Below, in pieces: positions 22,013-33,651 of a stretch of DNA of 64,000 nt. Made by a program: the position numbers and the translations under genes. The notes below the pieces were generated by a model. It saw only the letters and a list, made by a program, of their open reading frames with translations, was not told the DNA's origin and did no database searches. The number at the start of each line of letters is the position of its first letter. Position 1 is the stretch's first letter. This DNA comes from Chelonoidis abingdonii (lineage: Eukaryota; Chordata; Testudines; Testudinidae): assembly GCF_003597395.2 (NCBI RefSeq), contig NC_133773.1, positions 72,321,972 to 72,385,971 of the forward strand, in the 5' to 3' direction.

Positions 22013-22974
22013 CTGTTGGGAATCATGAAGAACAAATATGTTTATCATCTTTGTTCACAATCCTATAAAATCAAGGAACGACTATGTCTATTGTTTTTTA
22101 TTTTGAACACATGAGCCTGAAAAGATAGATGCCTGATTGAATCTAAACATCGGAAGAATCTCTCTCTGGCCACCAGCTTCAAAAGTTTCTCCTGAAATTT
22201 CCACTTAATCATAACAGCAGACCCACCAATATGTTTTAGCCACAAGAAGTTGGTGGTTTTTATGTTTGTTAGTTTTTAGTACCTGACGCAATGTGGGTAA
22301 GTCAAACAAAGAAGAGAATTTTCCACAGCCTTTTCAACTGGCTTATGCAGACCTGGACTTCCTACCAAGAACTTCACTTCTGCCCCAAGAAACTTGTCTT
22401 TTGGGGAAGGAAGGGACAATAGGAACATCTCTTACCCTTATTTTGCTGTCTGTATCTGCCATTTCAGAAGAAGGATGGGGGGGGGCACAAAGGAAGGTGC
22501 TGCATCAAAAGCCCTCAAACTCTCCAAAAATATATATTTGAAAATAATGTTGAGAAATGCACCCAACAGAATTAAGAAAATTAGATAAACTCCGTTTAAA
22601 TTAAAAAAAAATTCCTTTGAAAGGCTCTGCTGTAAAGGGAGACTTTGAGCCTCCCATCTTATGCATGCTTAAAAGCAGAGGATTTTGCAACATTCTTCCT
22701 GAACAGCAGTCCTGAACTTCAGCTTAGAGCCAAAAGATCAGTTGCTAGGGAGAAGGGGAACATCTACTTTTTAAGACCATCAGACATGGAGAAGAGAAAA
22801 TTTAAGAGTTTTAGGCTTGATCAACAATATCAGGAATTCTATCAAGCTTAAACTGAGAAAGGGTCCAACATAAAAAACTTAAATAAAAGTAATAAATGTA
22901 AATTGAAAAATCTCTTCCATTATAAATTCTAGTCCTTTTAAGATGGCATACACCCATTAGAAGATAAAATGGTT
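22013..22974. other. NEK1 intron upstream of E10, nothing identified
   Basis: Mixed-composition intron with no recognised repeat end, exon or RNA gene between E10 and the inverted terminal repeat of the next DIRS element. Confidence 0.5.
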
Positions 22975-25900
22975 ACTAACCTTTCTAAACTGTTGTTCTT
23001 AAAGATGTGTTCCTCACGTCAATTCCATGCTAGGTGTGTGAGCCGCATGCACAGTTGTCAGAGATTTTCCCCTTAGTGGTATCCCTCGGACTGGCTCTAG
23101 TGCCCCCTGGAGCCATGCACATATGCAGTGGTATAAGAAGCATCGCCGGCTCTGCACCATCTGATCATTTTTCTTACTGATAACCCACCTCCCTACCCCT
23201 CTGGACTTGTGCTCGTCCAGCTTTTCTAAATAGTTCTGAACCACTTCTTTTTTCACAAAGTGCTGGTCACCTCCTCCTCATGCTGTGCTGTCCAGTGTAG
23301 TAGCCTGGGAGTGGACCTTGTTCATGAAGACAGAGGCAAAGAAAGCATTGAGTACATTAGCTTCTTCCACATCCTCTGTCACTAGGTTGCCTTCCCCATT
23401 CAGTAAGGGGCCCACACTTCCCTTGACTTTCTTCTTGTTGCTAACATACCTGAAGAAACTCTTCTTGTTACTCTTAACATCTCTTGCTAGCTGCAACTCC
23501 AAGTGTGATTTGGCCTCCCTGATTTCACTCTCCTGCATGCCTGAGCAATATTTTTATACTCCTCCCTGGTCATCTGTCCAAACTTCCACTTCTTGCAAGC
23601 TTCTTTTTTATGTTTAAGAGCAGCAAGGATTTCACTGTTAAGCCAAGCTGGTCGCCTGACATATTTACTATTCTGTCTACACATTGGGATGGTTTGTTCT
23701 TGGCAACCTCAATAAGGATTCTTTAAAATATAGCCAGATCTCCTGGACTCCTTTCCCCCCATATTATTCTCCCAGGAGATCCTGCTCATCAGTTCCCTGA
23801 GGGAATCAAAGTCTGCTTTTCTGAAGTCCGGGGTCCGTATTCTGCTGCTCTTCTTTCTTCCTTGTGTCAGGATCCTGAACTTGACCATCTCATGTTCACT
23901 GCCTCCCAGGTTCCCATTCACTTTTGCTTCACCTACTAATTCTTTCCAGTTTGTGAGCAGCAAATCAAGAAGAGCTCTGCCCCTAGTTGGTTCCTCCAGC
24001 ACTTGCACCAGGGAATTGTCCCCTACACTTTCCAAAAACTTCCTGGATGGTCTGTGCACCGCTATATTGCTCTCCCAGCAGAAATCAGGGTGACTGAAAT
24101 CTCCCATGAGAACTAGTGCCTGTGATCTAGTGACTTCTGTCAGTTGCTGGAAGAAAGCCTCGTCCATCTCATCCCCCGGTCTGGTCGTCTGTAGCAGACT
24201 CCCACCCTGACATCATCCTTGTTGCTCACACTTCTAAACTTAATCCAGAGACTCTCAGGTTTTTCTGCAGTTTCATACTAGAGCTCTGAGCAGTCATACT
24301 GCTCTTACATACAATGCAACTCCCCAACCTTTTCTGCCCTGCCTGTCTTTCCTGAACTGTTTATATCCATCCATGGCACTAATCCAGTCATGTGAGTTAT
24401 CCCACCAAGTCTGTTATTCCAATCACATCATAATTCCTTGACTATGCCAGACTTCCAGTTCTCCCTGCTTGTTCCCCAGGCTTCTTGCATTTGTGTACAG
24501 GCACTTAAAATAACTCGCTGTCTGTCCTGCTTTCTCAGTATGAGGCAGGAATCTTCCCCTCTTGCGCTCTCCTGCTTGTGTTTCCTCCCAGTATCCCACT
24601 TCCCCACTTACCTCAGGGCTTTGGTCTCCTTTCCCCAGTTAGCCTAGTTTAAAGCCCTCCTCACTAGGTTAGCGAGCCTGCTTGCGAAGATGCTCTTCCC
24701 TCTCTTCGTTAGGTGGAGCCTGTCTCTGCCTAGCACTCCTCCTTCTTAGAACACCATTCCATGGTCAAAGAATCCAAAGCCTTCTCTCCGACGCCACCTG
24801 CGTAGCCATTCGTTGACTTCCATGATTCGATGGTCTCCACCTGGGCCTTTTCCTTCCACAGGGAGGATGGATGAGAACACCACTTGCGCCTCAAATGCCT
24901 TTATCCTTCTTCCCAAAGCCACGTAGTCTGCAGTGATCCACTCAAGGTCATTCTTGGCAGTATCATCGGTGCCCACATGGAGAAGCAGGAAGAGGTAGCG
25001 ATCCGAGGACTTGATGAGTCTCGGCAGTCTCTGTCACATCGTGAATCCTAGCTCCTGGCAAGAGAGCAGGAAGGCATCGGAGAGGGTGCCCCTATTGAGC
25101 CTGTGCAGCAAACAGAACTGATGGCATTTCCTGTTCTGTCTGGTGGCAAACAAGTCCACCTGGGGAGGACCCCACTTCTGGAAAATAACACTGGCAACCT
25201 CCGAGTGAAGAGACCACTTGAGGTGAGAGGAAAAGGACCTGCTGAGGTGATCCCTCTGTGTGTACTGGGCTCCTTGGGGAAGTGATGCCTTAAGGTGAAT
25301 GGCGTGTTTCATACAGAAGTCTTACAGACTCTTGGCACAGGGCTCAAGATTGAACTCCTCCCTGCTTATTGAAGTAAAACATCAAGGCCATTTTGTCCGT
25401 CAAGACCTGCACCACCTTGCATGAGATCTGGGGAAGAAACACCTGGCAAGCCAAATGTACCACTGAGTTCCCTGACATTTATGTGCAGGGAGAATTCTTC
25501 CTGGAATCAGAGGTTCTCAGACTTTCAAAGTGGGGTCCTGACCTCAGGTCTGATGTGTCCAAAACCAAGGTTACCAGTGGATATGGGGCAGCAAAAGGTA
25601 CCCCTTTCACTATGGAACCTAGGTCTCTCCACAGCGGCAGAATCATGAGTACCGAGTCCAAGTGGTGTCTGCTGGGGAGTAGACTGATTTCAGACACATC
25701 TGCAGAGATCCGAGGCATAACAGTCCATACTGCACCACATAGATACATACCGCCATGTCACCCAACAGTTTGAGTCAAACCCAGGTGGTTGTAAGAGGGT
25801 GGGTTCCAACCTAGGAGATCAGATCCGACATAGTTGGGAATCTGGTCTCCAGTGAATAAGCATTGGCCTGGATGGGTCTAGCACCACCCCATTAAACTCT

Positions 25901-28375
25901 ATTCTCTGAACCAGGACTGAAGTTGACTTTTGTACGTTTATTAACAGGCCCTATGCCTGAAAGGTAGCCCTATGCTGATGCTGTGCTGGACTCGAGCCTG
26001 TGAGTGGCCTTTGATGAGCCAGTCGTCAAGGGACAGGTAGACTTGTATGCCTAGATGTCTGAAGAAGGCTGCAACCACCATCATACACTTCATGAAAACC
26101 CATGAGATCTGCTGAAAGACTGAAGGGAAGCATGGTGAACTGGTAGATGACCCACCACAAATTTAAGCAATCTCCTGTGTCTGCAGAAGATGCAAAAGTG
26201 GAAATAAGCATCCTTCAAATCAAGGGCAGCGTACCAGTCTCCTGGATGTAGTGGGGGAATGACAACGGCCAGGGAGACCATTTGGAACCCCAGTTTCTTG
26301 AGATATGGGTTGAGGCGGTGTTGGTCCAGGACAGACAGTAGACCCCACCTTGGCCTTCGGGATTAGGAAATATTGGGAGTAAAATGCCTTCCCTCTCAAG
26401 TATTAAGGAACCTCCTCTATAGCCCCCACACGCAGGAAGGCTCGCACCTCCTGGATGAGAAGCTGTTTGGGGGAAGGGTCCCTGAAGAGGGACAGGGGGA
26501 AGGGATGAAAACTTGAGGTGTAACTGACTGTCATAGTACTGAGCACACAACGGTCCTATGTTACATAAGACCATGCTGGGCAGAAGAGCAACAGACAATC
26601 CAAAACAAAATGAAGAATGGATCTGGAGTCAAAACTGGTATGCCATCCTCTGGCATACCTTCAAAAGACCTGCCTGGCCCCACTGGAGTATCTATGTGAG
26701 CCCAACTGGGAAGCTGATGCAGAAAGGAGGGGCTGACAACATTTATAGCCCTTTCCTTTTCTTTTGTAGGGCTCCTGCCTGGACTGCTCAGGGAATCAGG
26801 GAGGCTGCTGGGGCCTAAAATGCTTCCTGGAAGCCAGGGGCATCTAAAGGCCCAGGGAGCACACCATGGCCCTCGAGTCTTTGAAACCAAGGAGCTTGGA
26901 GTCCATTTGTTTGGAGAATAGGGAGATACCCTTGGAGGGCAGGTCTTGGATGGACTGCTGCATTTTGTGAGAGAGGCCCGATGATTGGAGCCACGAACAG
27001 CACCTCATGGCTGACTACATCTTTTTGGTTGCTGAGTTGGCTGAGTCTAGCACTGCCTGGTGGGAGGTCCTGGCCACAGTCTTCCTCCAGGATTGCCATG
27101 AACTCCTGCCTCGACTCCTGTACCAGGGCATCCTTAACTTTAGCCACTGAATCCAACAAGTTAAAATCGTAGCTCCCCAACAGAGTTGGCTAGTTAGAAA
27201 TACATAACTGGATTCTAGATGCTTCCCTCATAGACCATGGACAGTGCAGTATCCTGCTTCTGTCTCCAGGCAGTACAGGGGAAACAGTGACTGATAACGT
27301 GTCAGAGACAACTACAAAAGTACCATGGAGAGTGCCATGATGGAGCTCACCACCCCTTGATCCCTGCTATCCCTGGTAGCCTTGGCTAGCAGGGGAACTT
27401 GTGGGGGTAGACAGGATTGGGAGGGACATCAGATTCTTTGCCACCTGGAAAGCCTCTGCAGTCAAAGGGGCCCGCAGGCATGAGGTTCCGTGACTGCTCC
27501 CATGAGTCAGAGGTGGATCCCAGACTGGATTTAGAGTTGTGGTAGAGCTTCAGGAGCCAATAATGGCTCTTGGGAGGACAAGTCGCCCCGTGTGGGTCTT
27601 ACAATGCCAGCTACACCCCACTTGTCCCTTTTCAGCACTGGAGACCGCCCTTTCTCGGCATACTGTTTCTTATGCTGCTTCTTTGGCACCAGGGATGGAG
27701 AATGGTGCCAGTAGGAGCACAGAACCAATGGAGCACTTCACATAGAAGCCGAACTGCTTGGTGCCTACTCACAGCATCTCAGCTCTGAGGCTGGTTTGAA
27801 GGCTGCCCCCCATGAGGAAGGCCTTCAGACAAATGTTTCTATCTTTTTGAGTGCGTGTTTGAAACACCTGCATATCTGGCACTTCTCTTTAATCTGAGTT
27901 TTCCCGAAGCTCTTTGGACAGCTAGAGTGTGGGTCACTCACAGGCATGGGCTTCCCCAAGCAGGCACACAGCTTGAAGTCAGGGGACCGGGACATGCCCA
28001 GCCCTAGTGGCGAAAGTCCCTCAATGAGAGGGACCACTATCCACACTATATACACGAACACTTGCTAAGAACTATATAAACTAACTACAATAACTATATA
28101 CGACAGAAAAGTCCAAGCCACTGGGAAAGAAGCCTTGCAACAATAGGAGGGATCATTCCAAGCAACCATCACAGGTGGTAAGAAGGAATTGAGAGGGTGC
28201 AAAGCCAGCAGAGCCCCTTATACCGCACGCGCGTGCAGCTCCAAGGAGTGCTAGAGCCAGTCCTACGGATAGCACTAAGGGAAAAAATGTCCGACAACTC
28301 TGCACGCAGTGTGCGCACACACACCTAGTATGGAATGGACATGAGAAAGCACTCGAAGAAGAATGATAGTTTAAC
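22975..28375 (-). mobile_element. DIRS-type retroelement with inverted terminal repeats, decayed
   Basis: The ends are inverted copies: 22980-23165 reads ttccatgctaggtgtgtgag, aggactggctctag-like, gtgccccctggagc, and the minus strand of 28190-28375 reads ttccatactaggtgtgtgtg, aggactggctctagcact. Minus-strand coding pieces from right to left are a gag-like frame at 26815-27180, RT with LDLKDAYFHFCIF at 26090-26281, and an RNase H/linker piece with WGPPQVDLFATRQNRKCHQF at 25034-25312. Stops and frameshifts abound. The tyrosine recombinase expected next is absent; CR1 sequence occupies the place before the terminal repeat. Confidence 0.85.
23203..25030 (-). mobile_element. CR1 LINE fragment: ORF1 esterase, endonuclease, pre-RT; lacks 3' half
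   Basis: Minus-strand order from right to left is as follows. An SGNH-esterase-like ORF1 piece (GTDDTAKNDLEWITADY, VVFSSILPVEGKG, FGFFDHG) lies at about 24746-25020. The apurinic-type endonuclease (LVLMGDFSHPDFCW, EEPTRGRALLDLLLTN, GGSEHEMVKF) lies at 23709-24167. The pre-RT region ([19 protein letters not shown], [27 protein letters not shown]) lies at 23278-23538, and YLEKLDEHKS at about 23205-23250. The sequence then switches to DIRS terminal repeat. CR1 copies normally lose the 5' end; this one lacks the RT core and 3' UTR. The endonuclease SDH motif reads SEH. Confidence 0.85.
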
Positions 28376-28379
28376 TCTG

Positions 28380-29430
28380 TGGAGACTGATACTCTGGGCT
28401 AGAATTTCAGCCTGTCCAAAGAGGTGAGGCTAAAATGTAGTGAAGAGGCCATAGTGACCAGCATATAAATTGTTTTATAAAAAATGATCACAGATTAGAA
28501 TCAAATTTTATAAATTAAAAATCTATAATTAGGAAACTTTAATCCTTGAAAAAAAATGCTATAGCAACAGGCCAATATGATATTAAAATGAAAATAATTG
28601 TCTGTACATGAGATCACCAGATGATCAGTTTTAATGGAATAAAATTGAGGTTTTTGGGTATGCTTGGTAGCTTATTTTAGAAGGAACAACGGAAGGAAAT
28701 ATTGTTCACCATCATATACTGGGACCCAGGAATTTACGATTACACAGTTTTCCTGATCCTTAAAGATATTCCAAACACACTGAAGAAGGAAGCCAGATGA
28801 CATCACCAGCTTCACTCGATTGAATACTGAACAACATCTGAATATCTGAAGTATGAACTGAAGGTTTCTGCTGATATATCCGTCACCCCTCCAAAAATAA
28901 AAATGTGACCAAAGAGGCAAACTAAAAATAATGGTTTAGCCAGATATGTAAAAAAGCAAGAGTTTTGCCTGAAAATTTTCCAGCAGCTAAAATGCAAGTG
29001 AAAAAGACAGAAACTGCATCTTTGTAGCATCTCTGATACTGTAATTTTTTGTCTTGTCTTAAAAAGAAACAGGTTCAGTTCTTAGTAACAACAAATCATC
29101 CTATAACTGACTCTCTTTTTCCTAACAAAGGCTTTTAATATCATCTAAAATGGAAAGGATACCATAGAAATTTTAATGGTGAGGTTTTGTTTCACTTTTT
29201 AAGTTTTAAATGCCTTAACTGCTTTACCATCTTATACATGACTAATAAATGTGTAAAAACATTCTTGTAATGATAGCCTGCAATGGGAGTTAGTCAGCAT
29301 AACTTTATACAAACTCTCAAGCTCAGTTAACTATTTGTTCTAACAGTAGAACTTAACCCCTTTGAGGCCAACTCAATAAAACTAGTTAATCCCTTGACTT
29401 GTACATCAATTCTTAACCAAAATAGAACAT
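28380..29430. other. NEK1 intron, unassigned
   Basis: AT-rich, with open minus-strand frames at 28672-28920 and 28812-29030 that are Phe/Cys-rich and match nothing I know. The segment 28680-29040 may be an old interspersed repeat. Confidence 0.4.
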
Positions 29431-29431
29431 A

Positions 29432-31550
29432 GTAGGGATGTCAATTAATCAGTTAACTCATGCAATTAAAAAAAGTAATCACGACTAATTGCAATGTTAA
29501 ACAATAGAATACCAATTGTTTTTCTACATTTTCAAATATGTGGATTTCTATTATAACACAGAATACAAAGTGTACAGTGCTCACTTTATATTATTTTTAA
29601 TTACAAATATTTGCACTGTAAAAATGATAAATAAAAGAAATAATATTTCTGGATTCACCTCATACAAGTACTGTAGTGCAATCTCCTTATCATGAAAGCG
29701 TAACCTTACAAATGTAGATTTTTTTTTGTTAAATAACTGCACTCAAAAACAAAACAATGTAAAACTTTAGAGCCTACAAGTCCACTCAGTCCTACTTCTT
29801 GTTCAGCCAATAGCTAAGACAAACAAGTTTGTTTACAATTACAGGAGATACTGCTGCCTGCTTCTTGTTTACAATGTCACTGTGTAGTGGGGTGGTTACC
29901 TTGCTTCTGCCCTGAAGGGCTTAAAACAGCACTAGGAGAAGGTTGTGGCTAGGACAAGAAGCCTGGGCTGATTGGGGAAAGTAGGCTCAGCTGTGGCCAT
30001 GCCCCAATCAGGTCCAGCTGGCCCTGTATAAAAAGGCTGGGAGCCAGGAGCTCAGCAGTCTCTCTCTGCATTCAGAGAGAGAAGGGCCTGGCTGCAGAAA
30101 GATTAACCAGGTATCTGGAGTGGAGCAGGACTGGGGAAAGGCCAAGGGAGCCGGGGAGCTCTGGCCTAGGAAAGCCCCAGGCTGCAGGCCTGGTAAGGCC
30201 TATTAGGTACTGGGTTGCAGGGGCAGCCCACAGGTAGCCAGAGACAGCAGGTTCAAACCCCTTTGCCTGTGATGAATGGCTTATACTGCAGTCTGCCCCA
30301 GTGAATGGGGGCTAGATGGAGACTGGGCAGTAGTTAAGACTGAGGCAAAGTGGGGATAGTGGGGGCAGCACACAGTTAAAGGGGCACCAGGGTCCTGGGA
30401 GGGACACAGCAGCCCAGTGGTACCAGGACACAGGACTGCAGAGGGTGCTCCAATGGCTGGAGAGCTAATTCCCAGAGACGAGCAGCAGGAGACACTGCCA
30501 GGTGCGTCTGCGCCTGCTTACACACCAGAAAATGAGAGCAGGTGTTCGCATGGCACTGTTGTAGCTGGCCTCACAAGATATTTACTTGCCAGATGCACTA
30601 AAGATTCATATGCCTCTTCATACTTCAGCCATTGTTCTAGAGGACATGCTTCTATGCTGATGATGCTTATTAAAAAAAAATGCATTAATTAAATTTGTGA
30701 CTGAACTCCTTGATGGAGAATTGTTTATGTCTCCTGTTCTGTTTTACTTGTATTCTGCCATATATTTCATGTTATAGCAGTCTCAGATGATGACCCAGCA
30801 TTTTTTAAGAACACTTTCACAGGAGATTTGACAAAATGCACGGAAGGTTTCTAAAAATAGCTGCAGTACTTGACCCAATGTTTAAGAATCTGAAGTGCCA
30901 TCCAAAATCTGACACACACAAGTGAGAAGCATGCTTTTGGAAATCTTAACAGAGCAACGCTCCGATGCAGAAACTACAGAACTTGAACCACTAAAAAAGA
31001 AAATCAACCTTCTGTTGGTGGCATGTGACTCAGATGATGAAAATGAACATGCATCAGTCTGCTCTGTTTTGGATTGTTATCGAGCAGAACCTGTCATCTG
31101 CATGGTTGAAACATGAAGGGACATATGAATCTTTAGCGCATCTGGCACATAAATATCTTGCAACTCTGGCTACAATAGTGCCACGTGAAAGCCTGTTCTC
31201 AATTTCATGTGACATTGTAAACAAGAAGCAGGCAGCATTATCTCCTGCAAATTGTACCAAAACTTGTTTGTCTGAGCGACTGGCTGAACAAGAAGTAGGA
31301 CTCAATGGACTTGTAGGTGCTAAAGTTTTACATTGTTTTACTTTTGAATGCAGTTTTTTTGTACATAATTTTACATTTTGTTAAGTTCAACTTTCATGAT
31401 AAAGAGATTGCACTAATAAACTTGTATTATGTGATCTGAAAAATACTGTTTCTTTTCTCTTTTACAGTGCAAATGTTTGCAATTAAAAATAAATATAAAA
31501 ATGAGCATTGCACACTTTGTATTCTGTGTTGTAATTGAAATCAATATTAA
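29432..31550 (+). mobile_element. hAT transposon copy 1, transposase 3' remnant, interrupted by LTR-like insert
   Basis: It begins tagggatgtcaattaatcag and shares with copy 2 (34400-36035) the same run of sequence, including the stretch encoding the C-terminal hAT dimerisation domain: LAHLAHKYLATLATIVPRES, then SISCDIVNKKQAALSPANCT. The N-terminal and catalytic parts are missing, so it is an internally deleted derivative. An unrelated block of about 640 bp splits it at 29881. Its right end is lost where a CR1 begins at about 31551. Confidence 0.82.
29881..30520 (+). mobile_element. LTR-like insert within hAT copy 1
   Basis: This GC-rich block starts TGTGTAGTGGGG and carries promoter-like elements in LTR order: CCAATCA at 30004 and TATAAAAAGG at 30027-30036, followed by aggagctcagcagtctctct. 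It is absent from hAT copy 2 at the equivalent point, so it is an insertion. No coding region lies next to it, so it would be a solo LTR. A target duplication is not clear, so the class is tentative. Confidence 0.5.
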
Positions 31551-31913
31551 AAAGGTTCAGAAAAGGGCAACTGAAATGATTAGGGGTTTGGAGAGGGTCC
31601 CATATGAGGTGAGAGTAAAGAGGCCAGGACTCTTCAGCTTGGAAAAGAGGAAACTGGGGGGTGGGGGGGAGGGGGATATATTAGAGGTATATAAAATCAT
31701 GAGTGATGTGGAGAAAGTGGATAAGAAAGTTATTTACTTATTTCCATAATACAAGAAATAGAGATCACCAAATGAAATTAATAGGCAGCAGGTTTAAAAC
31801 AAATAAAAGGAAGTTGTCCTTCACACAGCGCACAGTCAACTTGTGGAACTCCTTACCTGAGGAGGTTGTGAAGGCTAGGACTACAACAGCGTTTAAAAAG
31901 GAACTGGATAAAA
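31551..31913 (+). mobile_element. CR1 3' fragment, plus strand
   Basis: Reads ggttcagaaaagggcaactg, then ccatatgaggtgagagtaaa, ggactcttcagcttggaaaa, gaactccttacctgaggagg and stops at gaactggataaa within the CR1 3' UTR, as seen by comparison with 1850-2165 in this window. It lacks the rest of the 3' UTR and is followed directly by an inverted CR1 tail. Confidence 0.88.
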
Positions 31914-32152
31914 ATGGCCGTACTGGGTCAGACCAAAGGTCCATCTAGCCCAGTATCTGTCTACCGACAGTGGCCTATGCCAGGTGCCCCAGAGGGAGTG
32001 AACCTAACAGGCAATGATCAAGTGATCTCTCTCTCCTGCCATCCATCTCCATCCTCTGATGAACAGAGGCTAGGGACACCATTCTTTACCCTTCCTGGCT
32101 AATAGCCATTTATGGACTTAGCCACCATGAATTTATCCAGTTCCCTTTTAAA
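31914..32152 (-). mobile_element. CR1 3' UTR fragment, minus strand, abutting a plus-strand CR1
   Basis: The plus strand reads gccgtactgggtcagaccaa, aggtgccccagagggag, tccatcctctgatgaacaga, atttatccagttccctttta. This is the reverse complement of the CR1 3' UTR from the same point, gaactggataaattcatg, to near its end. The terminal octamer repeats are missing at the junction. Confidence 0.88.
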
Positions 32153-32297
32153 TATTGTTTAAACTACCATTTAGGTAGTGAAAAGGTTATAATTAGGAGC
32201 ACTTTCATTCTGGTGAACTTATACCATACACTACAGATTGGCATCTAGATATCAGTCATGGAAATACTCAGGTAGGCAAAGCAGAAAGCTTGCTTAC

Positions 32298-32526
32298 TCT
32301 CTGTCCGTGAAAACGATTCTTCCATAGTTAGCTGTGCAAAAGGAACCACCAGCTCAGCTGCTTCAACCTCCCATTTCTTCCGATCTACTAGAAGTGGATG
32401 TTCTTCTTCTTCTTTACTTTCTTCAGCCACAGCTGCCTCATAGGTGTCTTTAGGATCCTTTATTCCTTTTACATCTTCCTGTGTTTTAAGATTTTGATTT
32501 AATCTTCTTAGTATTTCTCTTTTATT
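32298..32526 (-). CDS. NEK1: NEK1 exon E9 (KREILRRLNQNLK to DRKKWE)
   Basis: This 229-bp exon starts phase 0 after ccctttttcag and ends with the first base of an Arg codon before GTAAGC. It encodes NKREILRRLNQNLKTQED, an acidic stretch with EESKEEEEHP, then VDRKKWEVEAAELVVPFAQL and MEESFSRTE. Human NEK1 has KREILRRLNENLKAQED and [20 protein letters not shown] in the same order. The first block is helical and conserved; the middle is a disordered acidic spacer. Confidence 0.96.
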
Positions 32527-32621
32527 CTGAAAAAGGGAAAAAGTACGCCAGTTAAATTATTCTAAGTTCTTAAGGGAAAGGAACAGGAAAATCAAATAAA
32601 ACCAAATGTAATTTGACTTAC

Positions 32622-32687
32622 TTGCACAGCAAGATCTGCCTTCTTTGTTTCCTCTGTGGTTTCCTGGATAGCAGTTGTATTTTCATT
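32622..32687 (-). CDS. NEK1: NEK1 exon E8 (22-codon linker exon)
   Basis: This 66-bp phase-0 exon encodes NENTTAIQETTEETKKADLA followed by VQ. It is poorly conserved but occupies the position of human DSSLTDTRETSEEMQKTNN, with the shared ET.EE.K core. The acceptor is atctatag and the donor is a strong GTAAGT. It lies only 95 bp upstream of E9. Both exons sit between two directly oriented hAT copies. Confidence 0.85.
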
Positions 32688-33460
32688 CTATAGATCCAGG
32701 AAGCACGAAATTCAATGCAAGAAAGGAAGTCAGAAAAATATCTTTAGAATATTTATAGTCTGTACTGGAAGAAGGAAGAAGTAAACCTTTCTAAAAATCT
32801 CTCCATTGGTAACTGTTTAACTCTTTTTATTCTTGTACAAGACTTTTATTATGTAGCTTCCCTCAGAGAATTTCTAGGACAAATTTTGTCTTTGAAACAT
32901 TCAGTACCTGAAAAGTAACAATTAAAAAGCCAAGACTCAGTATAAGCAAATGGTAAAAAGAAGGATTAGAACATAAACCAGGGGAGATAAAGTAGGGCAT
33001 TATCTATGAAAACTCACATCTATGCCTGAAGTTAAGATTGAGTAACTCCTGAAAGAACAGATAAAGGGCAAGGAAAGAGTTAAGGTACTCCTATACAGAA
33101 AGGAAAAGCGAAGGGAAAATATAAAATCTTCATTACAAATAAAAATGGAGTGGGCTAGAGAGTGGCTGGATTTAAGTACGGAGAAGAAAGAGAAACATCA
33201 TCATCTCAATATTTGAGCAAAAGTAATCAATAGTACCAAATGTAGTCACCTAGATCGAGAATGATGAGAAAAAAATGGACCCACAATTGTTTCAAAAAAG
33301 TACAAATGCTATTATATTAGCAACTATATAACATCAGTTTATGGTGGCCCCTTATTTATGGCTACATTGAGATTATCAAGTATTTCTGAACTTTTATGTC
33401 ACACAGAAACATATATAGGAGCTTAAATATTTGAAAGGTTTTGATATTAGGAATATTACA
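32688..33460. other. NEK1 intron, AT-rich, nothing identified
   Basis: Sequence upstream of E8 with no recognised repeat, exon or RNA gene. Confidence 0.55.
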
Positions 33461-33651
33461 TAGAATCATAGAACACCAGGGTTGGAAGGGACCTCAGGAG
33501 GTCACCTAGTCCAAACCCCTACTCAAAGGGGGACCAATCCCCAGACAGATTTTTGCCCCAGATCCCTAAAGGGCCCCCTCCAGGACTGAATTTACAGCTC
33601 AAGGTTTACCAGGCCAATGTAAAAACCATTGAGCTATCCCTCTCCCCACCC
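33461..33651 (-). mobile_element. tRNA-derived SINE with CR1-like tail
   Basis: The minus strand starts with a tRNA-like head: gggatagctcaatggttttt (box A region TAGCTCAATGGT), then ctgtaaattcagtcc (box B region). The body is gatctggggcaaaaatctgt. The tail ggactaggtgacctcctgag, gtcccttccaaccctg, ttctatgattctatg matches the CR1 3' end. This composition, a Pol III promoter plus LINE-matching tail, fits the known turtle SINEs mobilised by CR1. Confidence 0.88.

Noticed and set aside
30417..30692. A 91-codon plus-strand frame
   Set aside because: It is a chimera of the LTR-like insert and the hAT body, not a gene.
33590..33651. Possible tRNA gene on the minus strand
   Set aside because: The tRNA-like boxes belong to the head of a SINE with a CR1-like tail; the cloverleaf arms are decayed and the same head recurs at 62440-62490.
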